Numbered from the stretch's first letter, positions 18,456 through 27,424 are shown. The stretch is 64,000 nt of DNA from Streptomyces rubrogriseus (GCF_027947575.1 NZ_CP116256.1:1860001-1924000), one strand, 5' to 3'. Notes: generated from the sequence alone by a model not told the origin. Translations and numbers: made by a program.

Positions 18456-18503
18456 GCGCCGCAGACGCCAACGCTACCCGCACCCCCGAGCTGAGAGGCG
18501 CCC

Positions 18504-18905
18504 CTACACCCCCTGCAGCCGCTTCTCCCGCAGCAGCGCGGCCAGCGCACCCGCGAACTCCACCGGCTCCACCGGCAGCGTCACAGCCGCCTCAGCCCGG
18601 CTCCACGTGGCCAGCCACGCGTCCTGCGGCCGCGCGATGAGCAGCAGCACCGGCGGGCACTGGAAGACCTCGTCCTTGATCTGACGGCACATGCCCATCC
18701 CGCCCATGGGCACGGCCTCGCCGTCCAGGACGCAGACGTCGATCCCGCCCCGGTCCAGCTCCTTGAGCACGGCGGCCGGGGTGGCGCACTCCACGAACTC
18801 GACCACGGGCACGTCCGGAGCCGGCCGGCGGCCGGTCGCGAGCCGCACCTGTTCGCGGGTGTTGGAGTCGTCGCTGTAGACCAGCACCGTGGCGGTCGCC
18901 TGCAT
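18504..18905 (-). CDS. Stand-alone degenerate receiver-domain protein
   Basis: This 133-residue protein has the fold and spacing of a response-regulator receiver and no output domain. Acidic residues are present in VYSDDS (about 10-15), and the phospho-acceptor aspartate is in VCVLDGEAVP (about residue 60). The conserved lysine near the end (usually KP) is replaced by LPVEP, so normal phospho-signalling is doubtful. ATG 18905 has GGAGG seven bases upstream. It sits alone and antisense between the ctaCDF unit and the ctaE-qcrCAB operon. No kinase is adjacent. Confidence 0.8.
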   Translation of the reverse strand: MQATATVLVYSDDSNTREQVRLATGRRPAPDVPVVEFVECATPAAVLKELDRGGIDVCVLDGEAVPMGGMGMCRQIKDEVFQCPPVLLLIARPQDAWLATWSRAEAAVTLPVEPVEFAGALAALLREKRLQGV

Positions 18906-19103
18906 GCTTCCTCCGATACGCGGTGAGACCGGTGAAGGCTGTCGTAGCCCGTTGGGGCGGATGCTACTCCCTCGAACGTCCCGTCAGCACTGGTTCGGAC
19001 AGGGCTTCGACGGGCCGTTCGATGGGCCATCCGGGCCGTACAAGCAGGGGGAACACACCGAACGGCACCCCCCGGGGTGAGGGCGGGATAAGCGACCGAC
19101 ATA

Positions 19104-19724
19104 ATGTCGGTCGTGGCGACAGCAACGACAGTAGAAACCGGGCACGCGCACCCGTCGGTCAACCGGCCGAACCTCACCAGCGTCGGAACCATCATCTGGT
19201 TGAGTTCCGAGCTGATGTTCTTCGCGGCCCTCTTCGCGATGTACTTCACCCTGCGATCGGTGACCGGCCCGGACTTCTGGTCCGAGAAGGCCGACGCGCT
19301 GAACATCCCGTTCTCCGCGACGAACACCACGATCCTGGTGCTCTCCTCCCTCACCTGCCAGCTCGGCGTGTTCGCGGCCGAGCGCGGTGACGTGAAGAAG
19401 CTCCGGATGTGGTTCATCGTCACCTTCGTGATGGGTGCGATCTTCATCGGCGGTCAGGTGTTCGAGTACACCGAGCTGGTCAAGCACGAGGGCATCTCGC
19501 TCTCGTCCGACCCGTACGGCTCGGCGTTCTACCTGACCACCGGCTTCCACGGACTGCACGTGACGGGCGGACTGATCGCCTTCCTGCTGGTCCTCGGCCG
19601 CACCTACGCGGCCCGGAGGTTCACCCACGAGCAGGCGACCGCCGCCATCGTCGTGTCCTACTACTGGCACTTCGTCGATGTGGTCTGGATCGGCCTGTTC
19701 GCCACGATCTACCTGATCAAGTAG
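19104..19724 (+). CDS. ctaE: Cytochrome c oxidase (aa3) subunit III
   Basis: This 206-residue membrane subunit has five helices and belongs to the haem-copper oxidase subunit III family. It shows the conserved [15 protein letters not shown] segment and the [10 protein letters not shown] motif. It carries no cofactor and supports assembly and the stability of proton pumping. ATG 19104 has no ribosome binding site, and a GTG three codons downstream is an alternative, so a leaderless or weakly initiated message is possible. Unlike ctaC/D/F it is grouped with the bc complex, 74 bases before qcrC, as in mycobacteria. Confidence 0.95.
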
Positions 19725-19798
19725 TCGCGGCGCGCACCCGCGCAACACCAGAAGCATCGACAGCATCGACGCAGAAGATCCTGACACCGGGGTAATCC

Positions 19799-20608
19799 GT
19801 GAAAAAGCTCTCCGCACGACGACGCCATCCGCTGGCGGCCCTCGTCGTCCTACTCCTCGCGCTGGCATGCACAGGGGGGCTGTACGCCGCGTTCGCACCC
19901 GCGAGCAAGGCGCAGGCCGATGAATCCGCCCAGTCCCTCGCCATCGACGAGGGCAAGAAGCTCTACGCCGTCGGCTGTGCCAGTTGCCACGGCACCGGAG
20001 GGCAGGGCACCAGCGACGGTCCGAGCCTGGTCGGCGTAGGCGCCGCGGCCGTCGACTTCCAGGTGGGCACCGGCCGCATGCCGGCCCAGCAGCCCGGCGC
20101 GCAGGTGCCGAAGAAGAAGGTCATCTACTCCCAGGCGGAGATCGACCAGCTCGCGGCCTACATCGCGTCGCTGGGTGCCGGTCCGGCGATCCCCTCGGAG
20201 GAGAAGTACGGCCCCGAGGGCGCGGACATCGCCAAGGGTGGCGAGCTGTTCCGCACCAACTGCGCGCAGTGCCACAACTTCACCGGCAAGGGCGGCGCCC
20301 TGACGCACGGCAAGTACGCGCCGAGCCTCGAGGGTGTCGACCCGAAGCACATCTACGAGGCCATGCAGACCGGCCCGCAGAACATGCCCTCCTTCCCCGA
20401 CACCACGCTGTCGGAGCAGAACAAGAAGGACATCATCGCCTACCTGGACGCGGTCAACGGTGACGACACCGAGAGCCCCGGTGGTCTCAGCCTCGGCGGA
20501 CTCGGCCCGGTCAGTGAGGGTCTGTTCGCCTGGGTGTTCGGACTGGGCGCGCTGATCGCCGTCGCCGTCTGGGTCGCCGCTCGGACCGCAAAGGCCAAGA
20601 AGTCATGA
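19799..20608 (+). CDS. qcrC: Menaquinol-cytochrome c reductase, dihaem cytochrome c subunit
   Basis: This 269-residue subunit of cytochrome bcc is anchored by an N-terminal signal or helix (about 11-30) and a C-terminal helix (about 243-262). It has two CxxCH haem c sites, C60-H64 (CASCH) and C155-H159 (CAQCH). Electrons pass from the Rieske protein through these haems straight to CuA of CtaC, replacing a soluble cytochrome c. GTG 19799 is used. Upstream GGGG is only a poor ribosome binding site. The stop overlaps the qcrA start by four bases (ATGA). Confidence 0.97.
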   Translation: MKKLSARRRHPLAALVVLLLALACTGGLYAAFAPASKAQADESAQSLAIDEGKKLYAVGCASCHGTGGQGTSDGPSLVGVGAAAVDFQVGTGRMPAQQPGAQVPKKKVIYSQAEIDQLAAYIASLGAGPAIPSEEKYGPEGADIAKGGELFRTNCAQCHNFTGKGGALTHGKYAPSLEGVDPKHIYEAMQTGPQNMPSFPDTTLSEQNKKDIIAYLDAVNGDDTESPGGLSLGGLGPVSEGLFAWVFGLGALIAVAVWVAARTAKAKKS

Positions 20609-21666
20609 GTAGCCAAGACATTCCAGAAGAGAACCTGCCGGCAGAGCAGGACCGCCCGCACGGCGCGGCCGCCCGGCCCGCGGACGAGACCAACCCGTTC
20701 GCCGACCCGGGTCTGCCGCCCCACGAGCCGCGGGTCCAGGACGTCGACGAGCGGGCCGCCAAGCGGTCCGAGCGCACGGTCGCCCTGCTGTTCACGCTGT
20801 CGATGCTGGCCACCATCGCCTTCATCGCCGCCTTCGTGGCGATCGACGTCGACAAGTCGGTCTACATCTTCCCGCTCGGTCACATCAGTGCGCTGAACTT
20901 CGCGCTCGGCATGACGCTCGGCGTCGCGCTGTTCGCCATCGGCGCGGGCGCGGTCCACTGGGCCCGCACCCTGATGTCCGACGAGGAGGTCGCCGACGAG
21001 CGTCACCCGATCGAGGCGTCCCCCGAGGTCCGTGCCAAGGTCCACGCGGACTTCAAGCAGGGCGCCAAGGAGTCCGTGATCGGGCGCCGCAAGCTGATCC
21101 GCAACACGATGCTGGGCGCGCTCACCCTGGTGCCGCTCTCCGGCGTCGTCCTGCTGCGCGACCTCGGTCCGCTGCCCGGGACCAAGCTCCGCCACACCCT
21201 GTGGTCCAAGGGCAAGCTCCTCGTCAACATGAACACCAACGAGCCGCTGCGTCCCTCCGACGTCGCGGTGGGTTCGCTCACCTTCGCCATGCCCGAGGGC
21301 CTGGAGGAGCACGACGAGGACTTCCAGAACGAGATCGCCAAGGCCGCCCTGATGATCATCCGGCTGGAGCCGGACTCCATCAAGGACAAGCGCGAGCTCG
21401 AGTGGTCGCACGAGGGCATCGTGGCGTACTCGAAGATCTGCACCCACGTCGGTTGCCCGATCTCCCTGTACGAGCAGCAGACGCACCACGCGCTCTGCCC
21501 CTGCCACCAGTCCACCTTCGACCTTGCCGACGGTGCCCGGGTCATCTTCGGTCCCGCCGGTCACGCCCTGCCGCAGCTGCGCATCGGCGTGAACGACGAG
21601 GGTTACCTCGAAGCGCTCGGCGACTTCGAGGAGCCCGTCGGTCCTGCTTACTGGGAGCGCGGATGA
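20605..21666 (+). CDS. qcrA: Menaquinol-cytochrome c reductase, Rieske iron-sulfur subunit
   Basis: This 353-residue actinobacterial Rieske protein is larger than proteobacterial ones. It has a long hydrophilic N-terminus, three transmembrane helices between about 50 and 195, and a C-terminal [2Fe-2S] domain with CTHVGCP (about 279-285) and CPCHQS (about 299-304). It transfers electrons from menaquinol to QcrC. ATG 20605 overlaps the qcrC stop by four bases and the qcrA stop overlaps the qcrB start by four bases, so all three are translationally coupled. Confidence 0.97.
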   Translation: MSSQDIPEENLPAEQDRPHGAAARPADETNPFADPGLPPHEPRVQDVDERAAKRSERTVALLFTLSMLATIAFIAAFVAIDVDKSVYIFPLGHISALNFALGMTLGVALFAIGAGAVHWARTLMSDEEVADERHPIEASPEVRAKVHADFKQGAKESVIGRRKLIRNTMLGALTLVPLSGVVLLRDLGPLPGTKLRHTLWSKGKLLVNMNTNEPLRPSDVAVGSLTFAMPEGLEEHDEDFQNEIAKAALMIIRLEPDSIKDKRELEWSHEGIVAYSKICTHVGCPISLYEQQTHHALCPCHQSTFDLADGARVIFGPAGHALPQLRIGVNDEGYLEALGDFEEPVGPAYWERG

Positions 21667-23300
21667 GTACTGCAGCAAACGAACCGTCCCGCTCACGCGG
21701 GAAGGCACCGGCCGGCGAGCGCGTCGCCGACTGGGCCGACGGCCGGCTGGGGATCTACTCCCTGGCCAAGGCCAACATGCGCAAGATCTTCCCCGACCAC
21801 TGGTCGTTCATGCTGGGTGAGGTCTGCCTCTACAGCTTCATCATCATCATCCTCACGGGTGTGTACCTGACGCTGTTCTTCCACCCGTCGATGGCCGAGG
21901 TCCAGTACCACGGCTCGTACGTGCCGCTGCAGGGCCAGATGATGAGTGAGGCGTACGCCTCCACTCTGGACATCAGCTTCGACGTCCGCGGCGGTCTGCT
22001 GATCCGGCAGATCCACCACTGGGCCGCGCTGATCTTCCTGGCCGGCATGTTCGTGCACATGATGCGCGTCTTCTTCACCGGCGCGTTCCGCAAGCCGCGC
22101 GAGGTCAACTGGCTGTTCGGCTTCCTGCTGCTCGTCCTCGGCATGTTCACCGGCTTCACCGGTTACTCGCTCCCGGACGACCTGCTCTCGGGCACCGGTA
22201 TCCGCTTCATGGAGGGCGCGATCCTGTCCGTGCCGATCGTCGGCACGTACATCTCGTTCTTCCTGTTCGGCGGCGAGTTCCCCGGCCACGACTTCGTGTC
22301 CCGGTTCTACTCGATCCACATCCTGCTGCTGCCGGGCATCATGCTCGGGCTGCTGGTGGGCCACCTGATCCTGGTCTTCTACCACAAGCACACGCAGTTC
22401 GCGGGTCCCGGCAAGACCAACAAGAACGTCGTCGGCATGCCGCTGCTGCCGGTGTACACGGCGAAGGCCGGCGGCTTCTTCTTCCTGGTCTTCGGTGTGA
22501 TCTCCGTCGTGTCGGCCATCGCCACGATCAACCCGATCTGGGCCATCGGGCCCTACCGGCCCGACCAGGTCTCCACCGGCGCCCAGCCGGACTGGTACAT
22601 GGGCTTCTCCGAGGGCCTGATCCGGGTGATGCCTGGCTGGGAGATCAACTTCTGGGGCCACACACTGGTCCTGGGCGTGTTCGTCCCGCTGCTGATCTTC
22701 CCGCTGGTCCTGGCGGCGATCGCGGTCTACCCGTTCATCGAGTCCTGGGTCACCGGGGACAAGCGCGAGCACCACATCCTGGACCGCCCGCGCAACGCCC
22801 CGACCCGTACGGCCTTCGGTGTCGCCTGGCTGACCGTCTACTTCGTGCTGCTGATCGGTGGCGGCAACGACCTGTGGGCCACCCACTTCCACCTGTCGAT
22901 CAACGCGATCACCTGGTTCGTCCGCATCGCGTTCTTCGTCGGACCGGTCGTCGCCTTCATCGCCACCAAGCGGATCTGCCTCGGCCTCCAGCGCCGGGAC
23001 AAGGACAAGGTGCTGCACGGACGCGAGTCCGGCATCATCAAGCGCCTGCCGCACGGTGAGTTCATCGAGGTGCACGAGCCGCTCAGCCAGGAGCAGCTGC
23101 ACACGCTCACGGCGCACGAGCAGTACAAGCCGGCCGAGATCGGCCCGACGGTCGACGAGAACGGCGTCGAGCGCAAGGTGAGCGGCACGCAGAAGCTCCG
23201 TGCCAAGCTCAGCGAGTCGTACTACGGCGAGGAGTCGCAGATTCCGAAGCCGACCGTCGAGGAGTACAAGGAGATCACGAGCGGCCACGGCCACCACTGA
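21663..23300 (+). CDS. qcrB: Menaquinol-cytochrome c reductase, cytochrome b subunit
   Basis: This 545-residue integral membrane dihaem cytochrome b forms the quinol sites of the bcc complex. Paired haem histidines occur in RQIHHWAALIF and on the facing helix (FYSIHILLLPG, LVGHLILVFYHKH). The Qo motif region TGYSLPDDLL replaces the PEWY-type loop order found elsewhere. The C-terminal extension of over 100 residues is hydrophilic and typical of actinobacteria. ATG 21663 overlaps the qcrA stop. It ends the ctaE-qcrCAB operon and is followed by a strong hairpin. Confidence 0.97.
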   Translation: MSTAANEPSRSRGKAPAGERVADWADGRLGIYSLAKANMRKIFPDHWSFMLGEVCLYSFIIIILTGVYLTLFFHPSMAEVQYHGSYVPLQGQMMSEAYASTLDISFDVRGGLLIRQIHHWAALIFLAGMFVHMMRVFFTGAFRKPREVNWLFGFLLLVLGMFTGFTGYSLPDDLLSGTGIRFMEGAILSVPIVGTYISFFLFGGEFPGHDFVSRFYSIHILLLPGIMLGLLVGHLILVFYHKHTQFAGPGKTNKNVVGMPLLPVYTAKAGGFFFLVFGVISVVSAIATINPIWAIGPYRPDQVSTGAQPDWYMGFSEGLIRVMPGWEINFWGHTLVLGVFVPLLIFPLVLAAIAVYPFIESWVTGDKREHHILDRPRNAPTRTAFGVAWLTVYFVLLIGGGNDLWATHFHLSINAITWFVRIAFFVGPVVAFIATKRICLGLQRRDKDKVLHGRESGIIKRLPHGEFIEVHEPLSQEQLHTLTAHEQYKPAEIGPTVDENGVERKVSGTQKLRAKLSESYYGEESQIPKPTVEEYKEITSGHGHH

Positions 23301-23325
23301 CCCTCCGGCGTCGCCACACCACGGT

Positions 23326-23363
23326 CGAAGGGCCCCGTTCCGTTCTGCGGACGGGGCCCTTCG
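23326..23363 (+). terminator. Terminator after ctaE-qcrCAB operon
   Basis: A 13-bp perfect stem (23326-23338 with 23351-23363, arm CGAAGGGCCCCGT), with further TCCG/CGGA pairing inside the loop, lies 26 bases past the qcrB stop. It separates the respiratory operon from trpD. Confidence 0.88.
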
Positions 23364-23431
23364 CCGTGTCCGGGGCTGGATAGGGTGGGAGCACGATCCC
23401 CGTCGACGACACACACGATTCAGGAGCGGCT

Positions 23432-24496
23432 ATGAGCGCTGTGACCCCCGCTGGAGGCGACACCACGGCGGACCGCTCCTGGCCCGCCCTGCTGAACGGA
23501 CTGCTGGACGGCCGCGACCTGAGCGCGGACGACACCGCCTGGGCGCTGGACGTGATCATGCGCGGCGAGGCGACCGACGTGCAGATCGCCGGGTTCGCGG
23601 TGGGCCTGCGGTTCAAGGGGGAGACGGTCGAGGAGATCTCCGGACTGGTCCGCACCATGTACGAACACGCCAACGTGATCGAGGTGCCGGGGAAGACCGT
23701 CGACATCGTCGGCACCGGCGGCGACGGCGCCAAGACGGTCAACATCTCCACCATGTCGGCGATCGTCCTGGCCGGCGCGGGTGCGAAGGTCGTCAAGCAC
23801 GGCAACCGGGCCGCCTCCTCGGCGTCCGGGGCCTCCGACGTCCTGGAGAAGCTCGGGGTCAACCTGGAGCTGACGCCGCAGCGGGTGGCGGAGGTCGCCG
23901 AGGAAGCCGGCATCACCTTCTGCTTCGCCGTGAAGTTCCACCCGGCGCTGCGCCACGTGGCGACGGCCCGCGGCCAGCTCGGCATCCGTACGGTGTTCAA
24001 CTTCCTGGGTCCGCTGACCAACCCCGCCCGGGTGAAGGCCCAGGCGGTCGGGGTCGCGCACGCCCGGATGGCACCGATCGTCGCCGGGGTCTTCGCCGAG
24101 CGGGGCCACTCGTCGCTGGTCTTCCGGGGCGACGACGGTCTCGACGAGCTGACCACGACCGCCACCTCCCGGGTCTGGGTCGTGCGCGACGGCCGGGTGA
24201 CCGAGGAGACCTTCGACCCGCGGGACGTCGGCATCGAGCTGGTGCCGGTCGAGGCGCTGCGCGGGGCCGACGCCTCCTACAACGCCGACGTCGCCCGCCG
24301 CCTGCTGGCCGGCGAGAAGGGTCCGGTGCGGGACGCGGTCCTGCTGAACTCGGCGGCGGCCCTGGAGGCCCTGGAGCCCGGCGAGGGGGCGCTGGCCGAG
24401 CGGCTGCGGGCCGGGATGGACCGGGCGGCCGAGGCGATCGACTCCGGGGCGGCCCGGCGGGTGCTGGAGCGTTGGGTGGCCGTCAGCAACGCCTGA
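23432..24496 (+). CDS. trpD: Anthranilate phosphoribosyltransferase
   Basis: This 354-residue enzyme transfers phosphoribosyl from PRPP to anthranilate, the second step of tryptophan synthesis. The PRPP/Mg motif [16 protein letters not shown] (about 89-104), [18 protein letters not shown] (about 121-138) and the conserved FLGPLTNPA are all visible, and the length is normal. ATG 23432 has CAGGAGC seven bases upstream. It is a single gene here, not in a trp operon. An anthranilate synthase fusion lies about 30 kb away in the same window. Streptomyces may carry a second trpD copy elsewhere. Confidence 0.95.
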   Translation: MSAVTPAGGDTTADRSWPALLNGLLDGRDLSADDTAWALDVIMRGEATDVQIAGFAVGLRFKGETVEEISGLVRTMYEHANVIEVPGKTVDIVGTGGDGAKTVNISTMSAIVLAGAGAKVVKHGNRAASSASGASDVLEKLGVNLELTPQRVAEVAEEAGITFCFAVKFHPALRHVATARGQLGIRTVFNFLGPLTNPARVKAQAVGVAHARMAPIVAGVFAERGHSSLVFRGDDGLDELTTTATSRVWVVRDGRVTEETFDPRDVGIELVPVEALRGADASYNADVARRLLAGEKGPVRDAVLLNSAAALEALEPGEGALAERLRAGMDRAAEAIDSGAARRVLERWVAVSNA

Positions 24497-24600
24497 GCGG
24501 CGGCACGGCGGCACCGCGCTACGGCGGTACATGTGACGTGCGTCCCGCGATCCGGACCCGGGTTGCGGGACGCCGATCATTTCCCATAGGTTTTTCGACA
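24497..24600. other. trpD-aminotransferase intergenic region upstream of the riboswitch
   Basis: This segment holds the presumed trpD terminator and the promoter of the riboswitch transcript. CGTCCCGCGATCCGGACCCG at 24541 onward can pair partly with GGTTGCGGGACG (24561-24572) as a hairpin (arms CGTCCCGC/GCGGGACG). Then comes the AT-richer patch CATTTCCCATAGGTTTTTCG. CATAGG ending near 24590 is a reasonable -10 for a transcript starting at about 24600. Confidence 0.45.
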
Positions 24601-24720
24601 GGTCATGAGTGACAGTCATGAGGCCCCGGCCGACTGTCCGGCAACCCTCCGTCCGTGGCGGGGTGCCCCGGGTGAAGACCAGGTCGTGGACAGCAAGGTC
24701 CACGGCAAGCGCGGACCCCT
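24601..24720 (+). ncRNA. SAM-IV riboswitch aptamer
   Basis: The sequence matches the SAM-IV class, known mainly from Actinobacteria. It opens GGTCATGAGTGACAG. P2 is GACAGTC (24611-24617) with GACTGTC (24632-24638). The conserved CCGGCAACCCTCC and GGGGTGCCCCGGGTGAAGACC follow, with GACC closing on the initial GGTC. P4 is CGTGGAC (24685-24691) with GTCCACG (24698-24704), followed by GGCAAGCGCGGACCC. It binds S-adenosylmethionine and should lower expression of the class V aminotransferase gene that starts at 24864. Confidence 0.93.
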
Positions 24721-24863
24721 CGCGAAACCAGGGGTCCTGGGTCGTCCGAGGGAGTCTCCCGTGAACCAGCGAATGCGATAGGGCCGCAGAGCCCCGCCTC
24801 CGCACCCTCCTTTTTCCTCTTTCACAGCGCCCCGCCGCGCGCTGGTCCTCACGGGAGTCCGCC
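24713..24863 (+). promoter_or_regulatory. SAM-IV expression platform with Shine-Dalgarno sequestering pair
   Basis: Two structures can be drawn. GGACCCCT (24713-24720) pairs with AGGGGTCC (24730-24737), joining the aptamer's 3' edge to the platform. CTCCCGTGA (24756-24764) is perfectly complementary to TCACGGGAG (24849-24857), which contains the GGGAG ribosome binding site six bases before ATG 24864. The 9-bp long-range pair would hide the ribosome site, while a small local hairpin (GGGA/TCCC at 24750-24760) competes with it. No T-tract terminator is present, so control of translation is more likely. Confidence 0.6.
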
Positions 24864-26249
24864 ATGTCCGTACCCACCGCTGTCGCCACCCCGCTGCCCG
24901 TCCTCGGCCGGGACGTCACCGTGCCGCTCGTCACCGGCGGCGAGGTCGCCTACGCCGCGCTCGACTACGCCGCCAGCGCGCCCGCGCTCCAGCGGGTCTG
25001 GGACGACGTGGCCGCCTACGCCCCGTACTACGGCAGCGTGCACCGGGGCGCCGGGTACCTCTCGCAGCTGTCGACCGACCTGTTCGAGAACGCCCGCGGG
25101 ACGGTCGCCGAGTTCCTCGGCTGCCGGGAGGACGACCAGGTCGTCTTCACCCGGTCCACCACCGACTCCCTGAACCTGCTCGCCGCCGCGCTGCCCGCCG
25201 GCTGCCGGGTCTTCGTCTTCGAGACCGAGCACCACGCCTCGCTGCTGCCCTGGCGGAACGCGGACGTGACCTACCTCGACGCCCCGCGCACGCCCGCCGA
25301 GGCCGTCGAGACCCTGGAGCGCGCCCTCGCCGCCCGCGAGCCGTACGGGCCCGCCCTGGTCTGCGTCACCGGCGCCTCCAACGTCACCGGCGAGCTGTGG
25401 CCGGTGCGGGAGCTGGCCGCCGCCGCCCACGCGCACGGCGCCCGGATCGTGCTGGACGCCGCCCAGCTCGCCCCGCACCACCCGGTGAGCGTGCGCGACC
25501 TGGACGTGGACTGGGTCGCCTTCTCCGGGCACAAGCTGTACGCGCCCTTCGGCTCCGGCGTGCTGGCCGGCCGCGCCGACTGGCTGCGCGAGGCGGAGCC
25601 GTACCTGGCCGGCGGCGGCGCCAGCCGCAGCGTCTCCCGGCGCGCGGACGGCGGCGTGGACGTGCGGTGGCACGACAGCGCGGCCCGGCACGAGGCCGGA
25701 TCGCCCAACGTCATCGGGGCCTACGCGATCGCCTCCGCCTGCAAGGCGCTCACCGAGGCCGGGTTCGACTCGCTGGTCGCCCGCGAGGAGTACCTGATCC
25801 GGAAGGTGCGCGAGGGCCTCGCCGAGGTGCCCGAGGTGCGTGTCCTGTCCCTCTTCGGGGACGACGCGCCGCGCGTCGGAGTGCTCTCCTTCGTCGTCGA
25901 GGGCTGGAACAGCTCGCACTTCGCCGCCGCGCTCTCCGCCGAGTACGGCATCGGCGTGCGCGACGGCCTGTTCTGCGCCCATCCGCTGCTGCGCACCCTG
26001 CTCGGCAGCGACCCGCAGACGCAGGGCGAGTGCGGGGCGCCCGAGGCGGCGCCCGGCGAGAAGTCCCTCAACGCCATCCGCGTCAGCTTCGGTGCGGGCA
26101 CCCCGGACGAGCACGTGGAGCGGTTCGTGAACGCCGTCCGGGAGCTGGTGAGCGACGGCGCCCGCTGGAACTACCGCACCGAGGACGGGCGCTGCGTGCC
26201 CGACACCACCTCCGGCGCCCCCGCCCCCGCGGCGGGTAGCGGCGCCTGA
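24864..26249 (+). CDS. Class V aminotransferase / cysteine-desulfurase-like PLP enzyme under SAM-IV control
   Basis: This 461-residue PLP enzyme of fold type I has the class V pattern: TRSTTDSLNLLA for phosphate binding, the aspartate of VLDAAQLAPHHP, and the Schiff-base lysine K224 in FSGHKLYAPFGSG. It resembles NifS/SufS or isopenicillin-epimerase-like proteins, and I cannot assign a substrate. Regulation by a SAM-IV riboswitch points to methionine, cysteine or SAM metabolism. ATG 24864 has GGGAG six bases upstream. The last 79 bases overlap the end of the convergent glycerate kinase gene. Confidence 0.88.
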   Translation: MSVPTAVATPLPVLGRDVTVPLVTGGEVAYAALDYAASAPALQRVWDDVAAYAPYYGSVHRGAGYLSQLSTDLFENARGTVAEFLGCREDDQVVFTRSTTDSLNLLAAALPAGCRVFVFETEHHASLLPWRNADVTYLDAPRTPAEAVETLERALAAREPYGPALVCVTGASNVTGELWPVRELAAAAHAHGARIVLDAAQLAPHHPVSVRDLDVDWVAFSGHKLYAPFGSGVLAGRADWLREAEPYLAGGGASRSVSRRADGGVDVRWHDSAARHEAGSPNVIGAYAIASACKALTEAGFDSLVAREEYLIRKVREGLAEVPEVRVLSLFGDDAPRVGVLSFVVEGWNSSHFAAALSAEYGIGVRDGLFCAHPLLRTLLGSDPQTQGECGAPEAAPGEKSLNAIRVSFGAGTPDEHVERFVNAVRELVSDGARWNYRTEDGRCVPDTTSGAPAPAAGSGA

Positions 26250-27424
26250 GCGGTCCGGCCCGGCAGCCGCGACCCCAGCACCACCATCCGCAGCGCCCGT
26301 TCCGTGGCGTCCGTGAGGAGCTCGGAGGCGCGCAGCAACGCGTCCGCCAGGGCCATCGGCGCCGGCATGATCCCGTGGCAGGCGTCCACCCCGGGCACGT
26401 CGTGCGCGCCCTCGCCGAGCGTGCCCGCCAGGGCGAGGACGGGCCGGCCGGAGAGCTTGGCGCGGCGGGCCACCTCGGCCGGCACCTTGCCGCGCGGCGT
26501 CTGGTGGTCCAGGGCGCCCTCGGCGGTGAGCACCAGGTCGGCCCGGGCGAGGCGGGCGTCCAGGTCGAGGTGGCCCAGGAGCACGTCGAAGCGGGGCAGC
26601 AGCCGGGCCCCGACGGCGGCGAGTCCCGCGCCGAGGCCGCCGGACGCGCCGGTGCCTGGCCCCGTGCGCAGGTCGGTGCCGACGACACCGAGGTCGCGGG
26701 TGAGTACGCGCGCCCAGTTCTCCAGCCCGGCCGACAACTCCTCGACCTGCGCGGGCGTCGCCCCCTTCTGCGGGCCGAACACCCGGGCCACGCCCCGCTC
26801 GCCGCACAGCACGTTGTACGGGTTGCAGGCGACGAGCAGCTCGGTGTCCTTCAGCCGGGCGTCGAGACCGGACGGGTCGATGCGGACGAGGCGGTTCAGC
26901 TCCCGTCCGCCGGGGCCGAGTTCGAAGCCGTCCGCGTCCAGCAGCCGGGCCCCGAGCGCCTGGAGCGCGCCCGCGCCTCCGTCGGACGTCCCCGAGTCGC
27001 CGCAGCCGACCAGCACCCGCCGCACCCCGGTGCCGAGGGCGGCGCGGATCAGCTCGCCGACGCCGTACGTGGTGGTGGCGCCGGGGTCGCGCAGGGCGCG
27101 GGGGACCAGGGACAGGCCCGCGACGGCCGCCATCTCCACCACCGCCGTGTCCCCGGTGCCGAGCAGCGCGAAGTGGGTGCCCACGGGATCGCCGACCGGA
27201 CCGGTGGCGGCCAGCGCCACCAGCCGCCCGCCGGTCGCCGACGCCAGCGCGACGGCGGTGCCCTCGCCGCCGTCCACGAGCGGGATCCGGTCGATCTCGG
27301 CGTCCGGCAGCACCCGGCGGACGCCCGCCGCGATGGCGTCGGCGGCGGCACGGGCGGACAGGGATTCCTTGAATCCGCTGGGGGCCACGACCACACGGTT
27401 CAGCACGGGGGACGGACGAGACAT
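26171..27424 (-). CDS. Glycerate kinase
   Basis: This 417-residue member of the GlxK/GarK glycerate kinase family phosphorylates D-glycerate with ATP. Family motifs visible are APSGFKESLSA at the start, PLVDGGEGT, GCGDSGTSDGGAGALQALGA, CNPYNVLCGERGVA and TAEGALDHQTPRGKVP. It is about 35-40 residues longer than usual, the extra being a Pro/Ala-rich tail encoded by the part that overlaps the convergent aminotransferase gene by 79 bases. ATG 27424 has AAGGAG eight bases upstream. It lies 11 bases after the SLC13 permease gene and is surely co-transcribed with it. Confidence 0.92.
   Translation of the reverse strand: MSRPSPVLNRVVVAPSGFKESLSARAAADAIAAGVRRVLPDAEIDRIPLVDGGEGTAVALASATGGRLVALAATGPVGDPVGTHFALLGTGDTAVVEMAAVAGLSLVPRALRDPGATTTYGVGELIRAALGTGVRRVLVGCGDSGTSDGGAGALQALGARLLDADGFELGPGGRELNRLVRIDPSGLDARLKDTELLVACNPYNVLCGERGVARVFGPQKGATPAQVEELSAGLENWARVLTRDLGVVGTDLRTGPGTGASGGLGAGLAAVGARLLPRFDVLLGHLDLDARLARADLVLTAEGALDHQTPRGKVPAEVARRAKLSGRPVLALAGTLGEGAHDVPGVDACHGIMPAPMALADALLRASELLTDATERALRMVVLGSRLPGRTAQAPLPAAGAGAPEVVSGTQRPSSVR

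Noticed and set aside
21663..21672. MacR binding site (TGAGTACnnGTACTCA) at the qcrB start
   Set aside because: Only the left half-site TGAGTAC is present and it is within coding sequence; the right half is missing.
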